From Rhizophagus clarus (Eukaryota > Glomeromycota > Glomeromycetes > Glomerales > Glomeraceae), in the NCBI GenBank assembly GCA_015698045.1, contig BLAL01000242.1:377001-441000 (forward strand): a stretch of 64,000 nt of DNA, written 5' to 3'. Positions 25,218 through 38,099 of the stretch are shown here, one piece after another. Position numbers and translations under genes: made by a program. How positions within the stretch are numbered: position 1 is the first letter of the stretch; every line of letters begins with the position of its first letter. The notes beneath the pieces are model-generated. The model ran no database searches and had not been told where the DNA came from. It saw only the letters and a list, made by a program, of their open reading frames with translations.

Positions 25218-25640
25218 CTAATTTAACAAATATTGACTTAAATATTGTGTTAGTTGTGATTCAATATTCTCTTTTTGATCACCGCTAAAACATAATTTTT
25301 CCTGATTCGCATTTTGACCAATTACATGACCATGAATATTTTGATTCAAATAATTAGTAATTGAGGAAGGATCAATTATTTCACATATAATCTTGTAAAA
25401 TCGATTGTCGTGTCGTTGATGGTAAAAAAAAATATGTTCATATTCATTATTTTGAATGTTATTATTTAAGAACTTATTTAATAAAAAGGCAATGGTATTG
25501 TAAGAGATCTCTTTACAATTAATATGATAATAATAGAAATCATTTGGTAGATAGTGATAAAATACAGTAGGATGATAAGAATTGGTTTCGGTGATCTGCT
25601 GCGGCGCAGAAGTTACATTATTTGTATCTGATGGATTCAT
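25218..25640 (-). CDS. Hypothetical protein, 140 aa
   Basis: ATG at 25640 opens 140 codons ending TAA. The N-terminus is polar (Ser, Thr, Asn), the middle is rich in Tyr, His and Phe (FYHYLPNDFYYYHINCKEI), and the end has a Gln/Asn stretch. Even amino-acid use and a clean frame support a real short gene, but I recognise no family. No signal peptide or membrane span. A C/T-rich leader precedes the ATG. Neighbours give no clue to function. Confidence 0.5.
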   Translation of the reverse strand: MNPSDTNNVTSAPQQITETNSYHPTVFYHYLPNDFYYYHINCKEISYNTIAFLLNKFLNNNIQNNEYEHIFFYHQRHDNRFYKIICEIIDPSSITNYLNQNIHGHVIGQNANQEKLCFSGDQKENIESQLTQYLSQYLLN

Positions 25641-28277
25641 ATTTATGTAGGACTTTTAATTGTTAAATTGAGACTTTTTAATTGTTAAATTGTTTTTTCT
25701 TGAAAGGAAGTGCATTGACATCCCATATTTATATCAATTTCTGATTTTAGACGACTGTTTGTACTACGTTCAATTACTGTACTCTAAATATAGTACGTGT
25801 AGAAAAAGATAATTTATCAGGAGTTCTGATTCGTTATTCTGACACTCCCGAATCTGATATTAGTTGATGTATTATTTATTATTTACTATCATTATTATTA
25901 TTTATTAGTTAATTTATATTAAAATTTTAACCTCATTTATGTAATAATTTCATTGTAGTATAAAACGTTTGTTTGTTAAATTAGTATAAACATGTTGATT
26001 AATCACCTTTTTTTTGTACTTATAAATGAATTACAGATTTAAATAATTTCTTCATGCATAAATAGCGTAATAATAGTGTAATAATTATGGAAAATTGCAT
26101 AAAAATTATTTATTTATCGTATTTGTCATAAGAATGAATAAAAAGTTAATTTTAATCACGAAGTAATCAGCCTCATTACTATAGTTGGATTAATTTTTTT
26201 AAAAGATAACTTTGCTTCACGAACTAAACTTTTTTTTTTTTGGTTATTTGTTGTCCACTTAAAGTTACAGTAGATTACAAACATGGATAGTTTCGTCCCT
26301 TTTTTGTCAACGGAGTTATAATTCCTTTCGACATTCATTGTTGATCTTTAGTGTCGCGTGATCAATTGATCGTTTTGGTTCAAATAAATTACACAAACAA
26401 AATAAATGATTACACTAATTCATGTGTGTCGTAATATGTATTACTCTCCCATCGTAAATTCAATAAAAAATCATGATCTTAGTTCTGTCATAATAATTCA
26501 CATTTTTGGTTAACGTAATGGGAAAACCTGGTATATTGAGATGATTATATTATTTTCCGAATTTTCCTTTATTCGTTTTGATTTACACAAAAACAAAAAA
26601 GTACGGTGTGTAACATTTATGACCAATTTTAACTCTTTTTTTAAATAATATGGAATGCCGGGCTGGACAGAAGTTTAACGTAAAAACTAAAGTTAAATCA
26701 TTTGACGTTTTAAATCGGAAAATAGTGGACGTAATTATGGAATCTATAACCTCGAGAATAGTGGGCGTATCTATGGAAATCATTTACGCCTATTCCCTCA
26801 AGAAAGTATACAATTCATCCTGACTACCCTCATCGTCACTCATCAGAAATCCATTTATCGATAACATTATAATTCAGAGCGATGTAAATATTATGTAAAC
26901 ATTAAAGGGAAAAATCCTTCAACATGCGAAATAATATCTCCAATAACTAACAATACCGTAAAATATTTAATGTCTTTCACACCGCGTCTAATACAGAATA
27001 TCCTTTACAATTATTCTATTGATCATGAATTTAACTTTATTTAACGGTACATTGTTTTTGCGTTACATTCTGTAATTTTTGTTTTAGCGAAGTATTATCG
27101 ATCATATAAGAATACAATGCTATAACGTTCGGATACTCTAAAGATTACTATTAATTACTTTTTGTTATTTTGTTAACAAATTTTATTATATCCTAGGTGT
27201 TATATTGCATTAATTTCAAATATCGCCTTATATAAATTTAAAATCAATAGATTACTATCGTAAAACTATTCCTAATTCCTAATTATTAATCATTCTAATT
27301 AAAAAGAGTGATAAAAATAATTTAAAACCGTATTTAATTAAATAATTTAATCTTTTCCTTTTTTTTTTTTTTTTTTTAAGAAAAACTCAGTCTCTATATT
27401 TTAATCAAAATAATAATTTTTAAATTAAATTTATCCGCTTGACCAGACAATATTATCATCAAATCAGATCAGGGTTGTTTAACCCTGTCAGTTCCCGACA
27501 CTTAAGACATCAGACTTCCCAATTACATCCAAATGACCGGTTGATATTGTACAAATAAAACACTAGATTAGGCTATTTCAAATCTATACACAGTATAAAA
27601 AATTTTATTTTAGAAATTGTACAAACCAATATAATGACATAATGACATTTAAGAAATTTATTACTATGAAATCATAATGGTTGTCATGGTTGTCGTGGTT
27701 GTCGATCGATCTCTACTGAATTATGAAGCATCTAGACAACCATATCAATTTAAAAAAAAATTTGGGAAATTGAAAAATATTATTTAATCCGATTGCATTG
27801 TTAATATACTGTAATTTGTGATGCATAAAATAAAAATAATAATGATATCACAAGTGATTTAACATGCAAAATGATTGGTATATGATCCGATATTCAGTTA
27901 CTAAGCGTATATGTATTGTTCATAATAATGATTTAGTATACAAATTTAATTTAAAGTTTATTCAATTACAAAAACTAATAACATAAAATAAAGGTGCTAA
28001 AAAAGAGGTTTCTAATCTTAGATCTAGAAGACTGAAACCTAATAGATATAATATAAGTTGAGTTAAATGAATTCCTACAATACTTATCAGTTATAATACT
28101 TAAAATTACATTTATGTCATCTACATAAGATTATTACGACATACGCAAGCGTTCAGTAATATTCTTTTTACTTAAACCATTAGAACATTACTACTAAGAA
28201 AGTATTTATAAACTATATATAAAACAAATAAGAATAAGAAATATGATTAACAAAATGGAATAGAATAAAAAATACAC
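25641..28277. other. Intergenic stretch 3' of gene C
   Basis: No supported gene. Short minus frames (26156-26338, 26583-26783) look accidental. Bases 27360-27378 are a long T run. Bases 27659-27708 repeat GGTTGTC. The end (27955-28277) is the 3' flank of kinase gene C. Confidence 0.45.
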
Positions 28278-31200
28278 TTACTTTGTAAAATCAGTAATTT
28301 CTACTGTACTTTTATCAAAAAGGCTCTTTGTAAAAGGATTAAGTAATCGCGATGTATAAATAGCTTGTGTATGAGTTGTTGATTTGTTATTTTTAATCAA
28401 TAAAAAACTTGCTTTTCTAGATTCTTGTGTTTCTTTAAATTGGTTTTCAATTTCATAGTGTTGTTTTTTATTCTTAAATTTTTGATCTAATGAATTATAA
28501 AATAATTCAATCACTTCTTTTATTTCAATAGAATTTGGCCTATTTTCTGGGTTTAAATCCCAACACCTTTTCATTAAATCAATATAACATTTTGGTATAA
28601 TTTGCCTGCTTATTTCAGGTCTAATTCCATTACATATATTTAATGCTAAAACTTCATCATGGGCATGATCAGAAAATGGTTGTTTTCCAGTTGCTATAAC
28701 ATACATAATCATACCGAAGCTATATATATCTGCTGCTTGAGTATAAGGTTTTCCGTTTAGCACTTCAGGTGCTACATAAGGCATAACTCCATAAATACTT
28801 TTTTCATTAATATCATCAATTTTTCTACATAATCCCATATCAGAAATACATGTATTATAGTCATCATCAATAATATTATAATCATCAATATCATTAATAT
28901 AATCATTTATAATTTCAATACCAATTCCTCTTATTTTTTTTGTTAATAATATATTTCCTATGTGAAAATCACAATGAATCATTCGATCTTGATGAATTTT
29001 ATTAAGACCTTCTATGATTTTAGTCAATACTTTTAATCCATTAAACCAATCAAACCTTTTATAATTTTCATTCAAATAATTATTGAAATTTCCACCTTCT
29101 GCATATTCAAGAACCATAATATAATCTTCTGTATCTGGATTTTGAGATATTCCATAAATTTTAAGAATATTATCAGCTTTTTGTTTTGTATATACTTTAA
29201 CCTATTAAATAATGTATAAATATTTAAATAAATTTGCTAAAATTGCTTATTTATCAGAAATTCATACCTCATTTATGAACTCATCAATGAAATTTTGTGA
29301 ATTATGTAAACATTTTAATGCAACTCTTGTATTCGGCCTTCTTATCCAACTACTAGTATATTTTAGATATAAAAACCCATCTTTCCATATTGCTGAATAT
29401 ACCGTAGAAAAACCACCTTTACCTATTTCTTTAATGTCATCAAATTGGTCATATGGTATCCATTCGAACATTATATCAAATTTACTGGAGTTGTGATCTA
29501 TATTTAATTTCATTTCTTGAATTAAATTACTAATTTTTTTATTTTTATGGCTTGTTTGACATAATATGCAGCTTGTATTACATATTTCAAACTTATTGTT
29601 GTATTTTTTGCCACACATTATACAATAATATTTATCTTGAAGAACTAAAATAAAATCTTTTGTAATAGGATTTTGAGATATTCCATGACTCTCCCTAATT
29701 GAATACATAATCTGTTATAATATGATAATAAAATTAGTACATATTAATAATCAAAAATGAATTTATAGAAAATCTCATACCTCGGAGTAAAAACTATTAT
29801 TATTTGGTGAATTATAAAGGTATTTTAATAAAACTTTCTTATTTAATTTCCTTTTGTACTTCCTATTTATACGACTATAATATAATGGACCATTTTTCCA
29901 TATTGCTGTAGTAAAGCCACTTTTTTCTATTTCACTAATATCAATAAATTTATTATATGGTATCCATTCAAATATTTCATATTTATAGATGTCATTGATT
30001 TTTAATTGCATTTTTTGAACGAAATCATCAATTTTTTCATTCCCACTAGACCAGTTTACAAAATTATTTTTTAAACTATTTATTTGACATGACTTACACC
30101 ATTTTCTAATATTGCTTTCATATTTATTACCACATTTTTCACAATACTCGTTAAAATATTCATTGTTAAAAAGTAAAACATAATTTTTCGTATCTGGATT
30201 TTGAGATATTCCATAACATCCATAAGTTTTATAATATGAATAATCTGATAAAATTTCAGCCTAGAAAAGAAAATAAAATAAATAAAATTATCTTATTGAA
30301 ATTACTGTAAATTATTAAAAAATTTTGATACCTCATCTATAAATTCATCAGTAATATTTTGTGAATTATATAAATATCTCAAACAAACTTTTTCATACGA
30401 TTTTCTCATCCATTTCATTCCATTAGTATCAAAATATAATGGACCTTTTTTCCAAATTGCAGTAGTTAAACAATTATCACCTATTTCTTTGATATCAATA
30501 AATTCATCATATGGTATCCATTCAAATATAGCAGATCTTTCAATACATATTTTTAACTGTTTTTTTTGAATAAAATCATCAATTTTTTCATCCTTACTGG
30601 TCCAATTTATAAAATTACTTTCTAAATATTTTATTAGACATGATTCACAATAATTATAATCTAATTTTATATATTCTTTATTACATTCTTTACAATATTT
30701 ATAATATTTGTTATTAACCACCAAAATATAATCTTTCGTACTTGGATTTTGAGAAATCCCGTAACTTTCATATGATACAGTAACCTATTTAAAAAAAAAA
30801 AATTTATTCTCTAAAATTGTTCCATAGATATAAATAAATATTAATAAAGAAGTTCATACCTCGCTTAAAGATTCATCATTAAGATTTTCTGAGCATGATA
30901 AGTGTTTTAATACAATTTCAATATATGGTTGTCTTAACCATTCCTTTTCAAAAGTATCATAACATAGCGGTCCTTCCTTCCAAATTGCTACATGAAATTT
31001 GCCAATTCCTCCTTTTCCTAATTCTTCAATTTCAGTTAACTCATTATATGGTATCCACTCAAATATTAAATCACAACTTGTTTTTAGATTTAATTGCTTT
31101 TTTTGAATAAAATTATCAATTATCTCATTTCCACTGGTCCAGTTGGTAAAATTATTTTTTAAATAATTTATATGACATGATTTACACCAGTTATTCATTT

Positions 31201-31747
31201 CATCCATTTCAAATTCAAATCCATGTTCATAATTTTCATATTGATAATTATATCGTTCGCCACATTTTTTACAATGATAGACAAGAAGTCCTTCATTAAA
31301 AACCAAGATATAATCTTTTGTATCTGGATTTTGAGATATTCCATAATTTCCTTCTTCTAACAAATATGATTTGATCTACCAAACGCAAAAAAAAAGTTAC
31401 AATTTATACCAATAAAATTACAAACTAGAGATTCAACATTTAATATCTACCTTATTTATAAATTCATTGGCAATATCTCCTGAATCAAATAAATATATCA
31501 ACACAACTCTTTCATCTGATGATCTTATCCATTCTTCTTCATATTCATAATAACATAATGGACCTTCTTCCCATATTGCTGTAGCGATATTACTTTTTCC
31601 TATCTTTTCAATCCCAATAAACTTATCATATGGTATCCATTCAAATACTACACCACGTTTATATTCTAATTGTTTTTCTTGAATAAAATTATCAATTATT
31701 TCATTCTCACTGGACCAGTTTGTAAAATTTTCTTTAAGAAATTCCAT
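28278..31747 (-). CDS. Poly-N-lobe protein kinase, gene C (6 exons, ~1037 aa)
   Basis: Exons: 31747-31451, 31375-30860, 30784-30332, 30260-29781, 29711-29268, 29201-28278. Introns are 66-75 bp and phase 0; all exons are open. Exon 1 holds the linker and a degenerate N-lobe. Exons 2-4 each hold a beta4-beta5 strip (YGISQNP), a CxxC...CxxC knuckle, the linker and an N-lobe ending at helix C. Exon 2 retains an unusual GKGGIGKFHVAIWKEG loop. Exon 5 is the competent N-lobe (GKGGFSTVYSAIWKDG, VALK). Exon 6 carries the C-lobe: HCDFHIGN (Arg of HRD replaced by Cys), SDMGLC, VAPEVL, ADIYSFGM. An Asp/Ile/Asn-rich insert lies between the catalytic loop and SDMG. The catalytic Asp and metal Asp are present, so activity is plausible. 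The stop overlaps GTAAGT, as in gene A. Confidence 0.82.
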
Positions 31748-31815
31748 TGGGAATAATTAAAATTTTGAACGAAGAGTTGTATTTATATATTGGTTACAAA
31801 ATTACAAAAAAAATA

Positions 31816-31880
31816 TGGCGTAATAATGTAACGTACTACTTATTTTGGTAATGAGCGATATACACATGTGATCACATGAC
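31816..31880 (-). promoter_or_regulatory. Conserved upstream block of gene C
   Basis: TGGCGTAATAATGTAACGTACTACT at 31816-31840 starts 69 bp upstream of the ATG. CACATGTGATCACATGA follows at 31863-31879. Motif order matches that before genes A, B and D. Confidence 0.6.
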
Positions 31881-32439
31881 TAAACTTATTTCGATTTAGA
31901 GGATTTGCAAAGAAAAGACAAATGTTTCGATCATTTCATTTATTTAAATTAAAATAATTCAATTAATAAATCGGAATAATTACGAAACCAAGAATAAATA
32001 TTCTTTAACTAAACCAAAATACGACCGGAAGTTAACAATTGTATTTATTTTATTAATAATTTTAGGCACAATTTTATGGCTCAACTTCAAAACAAAATTG
32101 TACAATTTGTTTAGGCCGTTAATATTTAATATTAAATGTAATAAAATAAGCTCAAACATAATCAACCACTGGTAATGTTAATAAATAGCTTAGTTGAAAA
32201 GCGTTGATATTAGTACATAATGTAAAAATAATTTTATGTTAATCGTTAATTGCCAATTGTTTCATTTATAAGTGCAAGCGTAACTAATTTAATTTATCTT
32301 ATCATACAGTGAAACATTAGCAAAAATAACAAATATCACCAAAATATATAAAACTACCTATAAAAATAAAATAAACTTATAAAGTATAAATCCGTAACAA
32401 GAATTTAAATGAAAAATTAATTCGTGATCCGCGTAAAAA

Positions 32440-32920
32440 GTAGAGAATTTAATTATTAAAAACCGGGGTTAAAGTTATATATAGTAGTATATAATAGCGC
32501 GGAATCTGAAGATGCGGCAAATTAAAGTACTAATTTTTTAAATATGATGTAAAAACTAAAACCATTAGCATAAAATTATACTATTTGGCTAACTTTTTAC
32601 TAAAAGTCCGGTAAAATTTTCAATCATTAGAAATAACTTTCCTATGAGCCCAAAAGTAAAAACCCATTATTCACAACGTTAAAAATAAGGCTTTTTTTTC
32701 TTCTAAGCTCATAAGTAAGTCATTTTTAGTGCTCAAAAAATTTACCGGACTTTCAATAAAAGTAAGCCAAATAGTACAATTTTATGCCAATAAACTTAGT
32801 TTTTATATTATATTTTAACAATTAGTACTTTGATTTGCCGTGACGTCAGATTCCGCACTATTATATAATTAGCCCCGATTTTCAATATAGGACTCTCTAC
32901 TTTATATACGAATCACGAAT
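32440..32920. repeat. Foldback (palindromic) element between C and D
   Basis: Nearly the whole segment is a hairpin. The left arm GATGCGGCAAATTAAAGTAC ... ACTATTTGGCTAACTTTT ... AAAGTCCGGTAAA is mirrored by the right arm, ending GGACTCTCTACTTTATATACG and AATCACGAATTAAT. It is non-coding, about 480 bp, and resembles a MITE with long inverted repeats. The duplicate at about 43715-44670 differs by an inversion and a LINE insertion. Confidence 0.7.
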
Positions 32921-33931
32921 TAATATTTAAGTTGAAATATAAAAAAAAAATGCAAATTTAGGATTTAGAAATTTTATAAAAATAAAATAGGAAATAAAAT
33001 TTTCGCCCCAATCGATATATTTATCAATATCAAGGTCATAAAAATAAATAACTCCAATAAACTTGTGGTGGAATTCACAGAATTGCTTAAAATCGAAAGT
33101 AGGAGTATTAAAGTCATTTATCGATTGGTTAATAATTACAAATTAATAATTAATAATTGAAATAAAAATTTAAAAAGAAAAAATATATGAAATTTAACAT
33201 TTATCTTCAAAAGAGCTAAGTATTTTCTAATATCGGACCTTTTATTTAGTTTGTTTGTATGTTATTTTTATTTAAATATTTATTTAGGTTTGATAAGTTT
33301 CTTTCAGAATAATCTTCAACGATGGTTGCACATGATCATTCTTATTTTCCTTAAAATGCTTATTACCATTTATTTGTCAATATAATAAAACATTAAAAAA
33401 CTAGTATCTTAAGTTAAAAAAGTGAGTAACCGAAAATATTTTTTGCCCTATTTTTTTTTTTTAAAAAAAAAAAAATATTTAAACCTACCCACTGAACCGC
33501 ATTTTATAGTGATATGATAAATTTCTTTACATTATTCATTAAAAAATTTATAATTTAATATGAATTGACTAAGTACTGAACATATGGGTCGTAAATTGTA
33601 ATGAATATGCTAAGATATCTATGCAAATATGTGTTTGAAATTTGTTGATTGAAAAGCTACTAATACTGTATTTATTACTAGGTAAAAAAAAATTTACATA
33701 TTACTATATAATCAGTGCTAATAAATAAAAGAAATATTCCTATATTCTCAATCAGTATTTCTCAAATCAACCGATATATTTTTTTTTATTAAGACAAATT
33801 AAAGATAATTCCTATAATTCTTATGATTACAATTATGTTATATAAGGTTTTAACACTTAATACTACTATTTAATTGTAAATATATATATAAAAAGATAAG
33901 ATAAATAAAAGTGCAACAAATAAAAAGTACG

Positions 33932-36900
33932 TCACATTGTAAAATCAATTGTATTACTACCGAAAAGGTTTATTATGAAAGGATTAAGTAATCTAGACGT
34001 ATAAATGGCTTGTGTATGTATTTTTGATTTATTCCTTTTATTCAATAAAAGATTTGTTTTCCTAGATTCTTGTGCCGCCTTAAATTGTTCTTCAATTTCA
34101 TGATGCTGTTGTTCTTTCTTAAATTCTTGGTCCAATGAATTACAAAACAACTCAATTATTTCTTTTATTTCAATAGAATTTGGTCTATTTTCTGGGTTTA
34201 AATCCAAACATCTTTTCATTAAATCGATGTAACATTTTGGTGCTATTTGCTCGTTTATTTTAGGAATAATTCCTTTACATATATTTAATGCTAAAACTTC
34301 ATCATGAGCACAATCATCAAAAGGTTGTCTTCCAGTTGCTATAACATACATAATCATACCAAAGCTATAAGCATCTGCTGCGCGAGTATAAAGTTTTTCT
34401 TTTAACACTTCAGGAGCTACATATGGCATAACTCCATAAATATTTGTTTCGTTAATATCATCAATTTTTCTACACAATCCCATATCAGAAATACATGCAT
34501 TATAATTATCATCCATAAATAATATATTTCCTACATGAAGATCACGATGAACCATCTGTTTTTGATGAATTTCACTAAGACCATTAATAATATTGATCAA
34601 TACCTTTAATCCATTAAACCAATCAAACGTTTCATAATTTTTATCTAAATAATTATTTAAACTTTCACCTTCTGCATATTCAAAAACCATGATATAGTCT
34701 TTTGTATTTGGATTTTGGGATATTCCATATATTTTAAGAATATTGTCTATCTTTTGATTTGGATATGCTTTAACCTATCAAATAGTACATTAATAAATAT
34801 ATTATTTGGCAAAAAAAACGCTTTTAAAAATTATAAGGAAATTCATACCTCATTTATAAACTCATCAATAAAATTTTGAGAGTTATATAAACATTTTAAA
34901 GCAACTCTTGTATTTGGCACTCTTTCCCAATAATATTCCGTAGAAGTAAAAGATTCGGTTTTATAAAATAATAAACCATCTTTCCATATTGCTGAATATA
35001 CTTTAGAAAAACCACCTTTGCCTATTTCTTTAATATCAACAAACTGATCATATGGTATCCATTCAAATATCATGTCAACTTCACTGGAGTTATGATTAAT
35101 ACCTAATCTCATTTCTTGAATTAAATCATTAATTTTGTCATTTTCATGATTTGTTTGACATAATATACAACTTCTATTATCCATTTCAAACTGATTATTG
35201 TATCTTTCACCACAGTTTTCACAATAATATTTAAGTTGGAAAATTAAAATAAAATCTTTTGTAATTGGATTTTGGGATATTCCATGACTCTCTTTAATTG
35301 AATATGCAATCTGTTATGTAGTAAGTTATTATATTAATGTTTATTAAATAATTAAAAAAAATAAATTTATAAAATTTCTTACCTCTGATGAAAATTTATT
35401 ATCAATGTTTGGTAAATTATAAAGGTTTCTTAATAAAACTTTTTTATTTAATCTCCGTTTATAATTCCTCTTAACATAACTATAATATAATGGACCATCT
35501 TTCCATATTGCTGTAGCAAATCCATTTTTTCTTATTTTATTAATATTAATAAATTTTTCATATGGTATCCATTCAAATATTTCATATTCGTATGCATTAT
35601 TAATTTTTGATTGCATTTTTTGAATGAAATCATCAATTTTTACATTTCCAGTAGTCCAGTTTGTAAAATTATTTTTTAAATAATTTGTTTGACATGACCT
35701 ACACCATTTGCTATCTTCATTTTCATATTTATTACCACATATCTCACAAAATTCCTCAAAATATTGATAGTTAAACAGCAAAATATAATCTTTTGTATCT
35801 GGGTTTTGAGATATTCCATAACATCCATAAGTTAGTATATACTTAGCGCCAATATCATAATAAAAATAATCTAATAAAGATTCAATCTAAAAAAAAAAAA
35901 ACGTTTAAAAAGGATTAACATTATATTAATATCCAAGTTAAAATAATATAAATTTTAATACCTTATTTATAAATTCATCAGTAGCATTTTTTGAATTATA
36001 TAAGTATCTTAAACAAACTTTTTCAAATGGAATCCTCTTCCATTCTTTTTCATAAGCATTATAAAATAATGGACCTTCTTTCCATATTGCTGTAGTTAAA
36101 CAATTATCACCTAGTTCTTTAATATTAATAAACTTATTATATGGCACCCATTCAAATAGCTCCCATTCAAATAGCTTAGAGCTATTACTACTAATTTTTA
36201 CTTGCTTTTTTTGAATAAAATCATCAATTTTATCATTTCCACTTGTCCAATTTATAAAATTATTTTCTAAATATTTTATTAGACATGATTCACAATACTT
36301 ATGATCTAATTTCGCATATTCTTTATCACATTCTTTACAATATTTTTTATAATATTTACTGTGAACCACCAAAATGTAATCCTTTGTATTTGGATTTTGA
36401 GATATTCCATAGCAATCATATGATACGGTAGCCTATTAAATATACAAAAAGATATTTTACTATGTATAAAAAAAAATTAATAATTAGAAAATTCATACCT
36501 CAGTTAAATATTCATCAGTAATTTTTTGTAAATTATTAGATAAATATTTTAATACGACTTTTTCATATGGAATTCTCACCAAACCCCTAATATCGTGATA
36601 ATATAGTGAACCTTTCTTCCAAATTGCTATAGAAAATCCACATTTCCCAATTTCTTCAATTTCAATAAACTCATTAAATGGTATCCACTCAAATGTCAAA
36701 TCATAATTTGCCGTAATATTTAATTGCCGCCGTTGAATAAAATTATCAATTATCTCATTTCCGCTTGTCCATTTTGTAGAACTATCTTTTAAGTGGTTTA
36801 TATGACATGATTTACACCATTTATACTCTTCATTATTATATCGTTCACCACACTTTTTACAATAATGGATGAAATATCCATCACTAAAAACCAAAATATA

Positions 36901-37328
36901 ATCTTTTGTAACTGGATTTTGAGACATTCCATAGTTTACTCTTTTTAATGAATATGGTTTAATCTATTAAAATACAAAAGAAATTAATATTATACTAATA
37001 TTCAAATTAAACTCGTAAAAAATCTTATTACCTTATTTTTAAATTCATTAGTAACATTTTCTGAACCATATAAAAATTTTAATATAACTTTTGTATATGA
37101 TGATCTTATCCACTCCTCTTCATTTTTATAGTAACGTAATGGACCTTCCTTCCATATTGCTGTAGCAAACTGTCCACTTCCTATCTCTTTAACTTCAATA
37201 AACTTATCAAATAATATCCATTCAAATACTATGCCAAATTTGTGTCTTAATTGTTTTTCTTGAATAAAATTATCAATTATTTCATTTCCACTGGTCCAAT
37301 TTGCAAAATTTTCTTTAAGAAATTCCAT
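33932..37328 (-). CDS. Poly-N-lobe protein kinase, gene D (6 exons, ~1013 aa)
   Basis: Exons: 37328-37032, 36963-36499, 36432-35962, 35886-35383, 35310-34849, 34774-33932. Introns are 66-75 bp and phase 0; all exons are open. The start is set at the MEFLKENF methionine by homology to gene C, although the frame is open 16 codons further 5' (37376). Exons 2-4 are knuckle plus degenerate N-lobe modules. Exon 3 contains a small internal repeat (LFEWELFEWVPY). Exon 5 has GKGGFSKVYSAIWKDG and VALK. Exon 6 has a canonical HRDLHVGN, SDMGLC, VAPEVLK and AADAYSFGM. All key catalytic residues are present, so this is the member most likely to be an active kinase. The C-terminal tail is Gln/Glu/Lys-rich and ends IDFTM. 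Confidence 0.82.
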
Positions 37329-37397
37329 TGAATAAAAATTTTTTTGAACGGAAACTATAACAGATAATAAAACCAAATTTGGTTATAAAAAAAAAAT

Positions 37398-37460
37398 TGG
37401 CGCAAATGTATCACACTACTATTTTAGTAATGAATGACTCATTGTGTAAATCACGTGCTT
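37398..37460 (-). promoter_or_regulatory. Conserved upstream block of gene D
   Basis: TGGCGCAAATGTATCACACTACT at 37398-37420 starts 70 bp upstream of the ATG, and TCACGTGC lies at 37451-37458. Between block and ATG is TTTTTATAACCAAATTTGG (on the minus strand), a likely core promoter also hinted at in A and C. Confidence 0.6.
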
Positions 37461-38099
37461 GAACTTAAATATTAACTACCCAAGAGCACCCGAAAATTCT
37501 GCGATCACGTGATAAATTTGTAGATCATATCCTAAAATTGTCGATTAATTTGACGATAAAGAAATACATTTTGTTACATTTCCAATAAAACTTAGCACAT
37601 AATTCATACGGTCTTAAAATCAGACGCATATTTGTATTTTTGCCTTCTGAACAACTTTACTTAGAATACCAAAGAGGGTTTTAAATGCCATTTTCAGCAA
37701 AATTCATCATTTTGAAAAAAATATATATAAAAAGCCGAAAATAATACAAGTAAACTTGTAGAGAATGTAAATTTACAGATAATATATGATTTTAAAAAGT
37801 GCATAAAATTCAACTTCGAGTTTTATTCTAAAAAAAGATATTTTCGGGAAATGATCGGTAAATTAGTCACGTGATTGCAGAATTTTTCGGGTGCTCTTGG
37901 GGTAGTTTTAAATATTATGATTTGCAAGTTTATTTAAAAAAAATAAAGACAACCAATATAATGTTTTGTTTTTACTTGGTATTTATTTATTTTTATAAAG
38001 CAGTAGTATATTTACTTCTTCAATATTTTGTATAAAAGTCCACTGTTCAGTTTAAACAATGAAACATTAAAACTGGGATGAAAAGTTTTCAGGAAGATA

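Larger units (their letters stand above)
29943..35999. repeat. Segmental duplication, source copy
   Basis: This segment runs from within exon 4 of gene C, across the C-D spacer, to within exon 3 of gene D. It is repeated in the same orientation at 41221-47639. Non-coding parts (for example 31850-32560 against 43130-43840) are almost identical by eye. Which copy is original is inferred from the intact genes here. Confidence 0.85.

Noticed and set aside
31980..32165. 61-codon ORF conserved at 43256-43441
   Set aside because: Conservation is fully explained by the recent segmental duplication; surrounding non-coding DNA is equally conserved.
32582..32896. Simple arm-to-arm recombination as the cause of the inversion
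   Set aside because: The junctions fall at non-equivalent places in the two arms, so ordinary homologous flipping does not fit.
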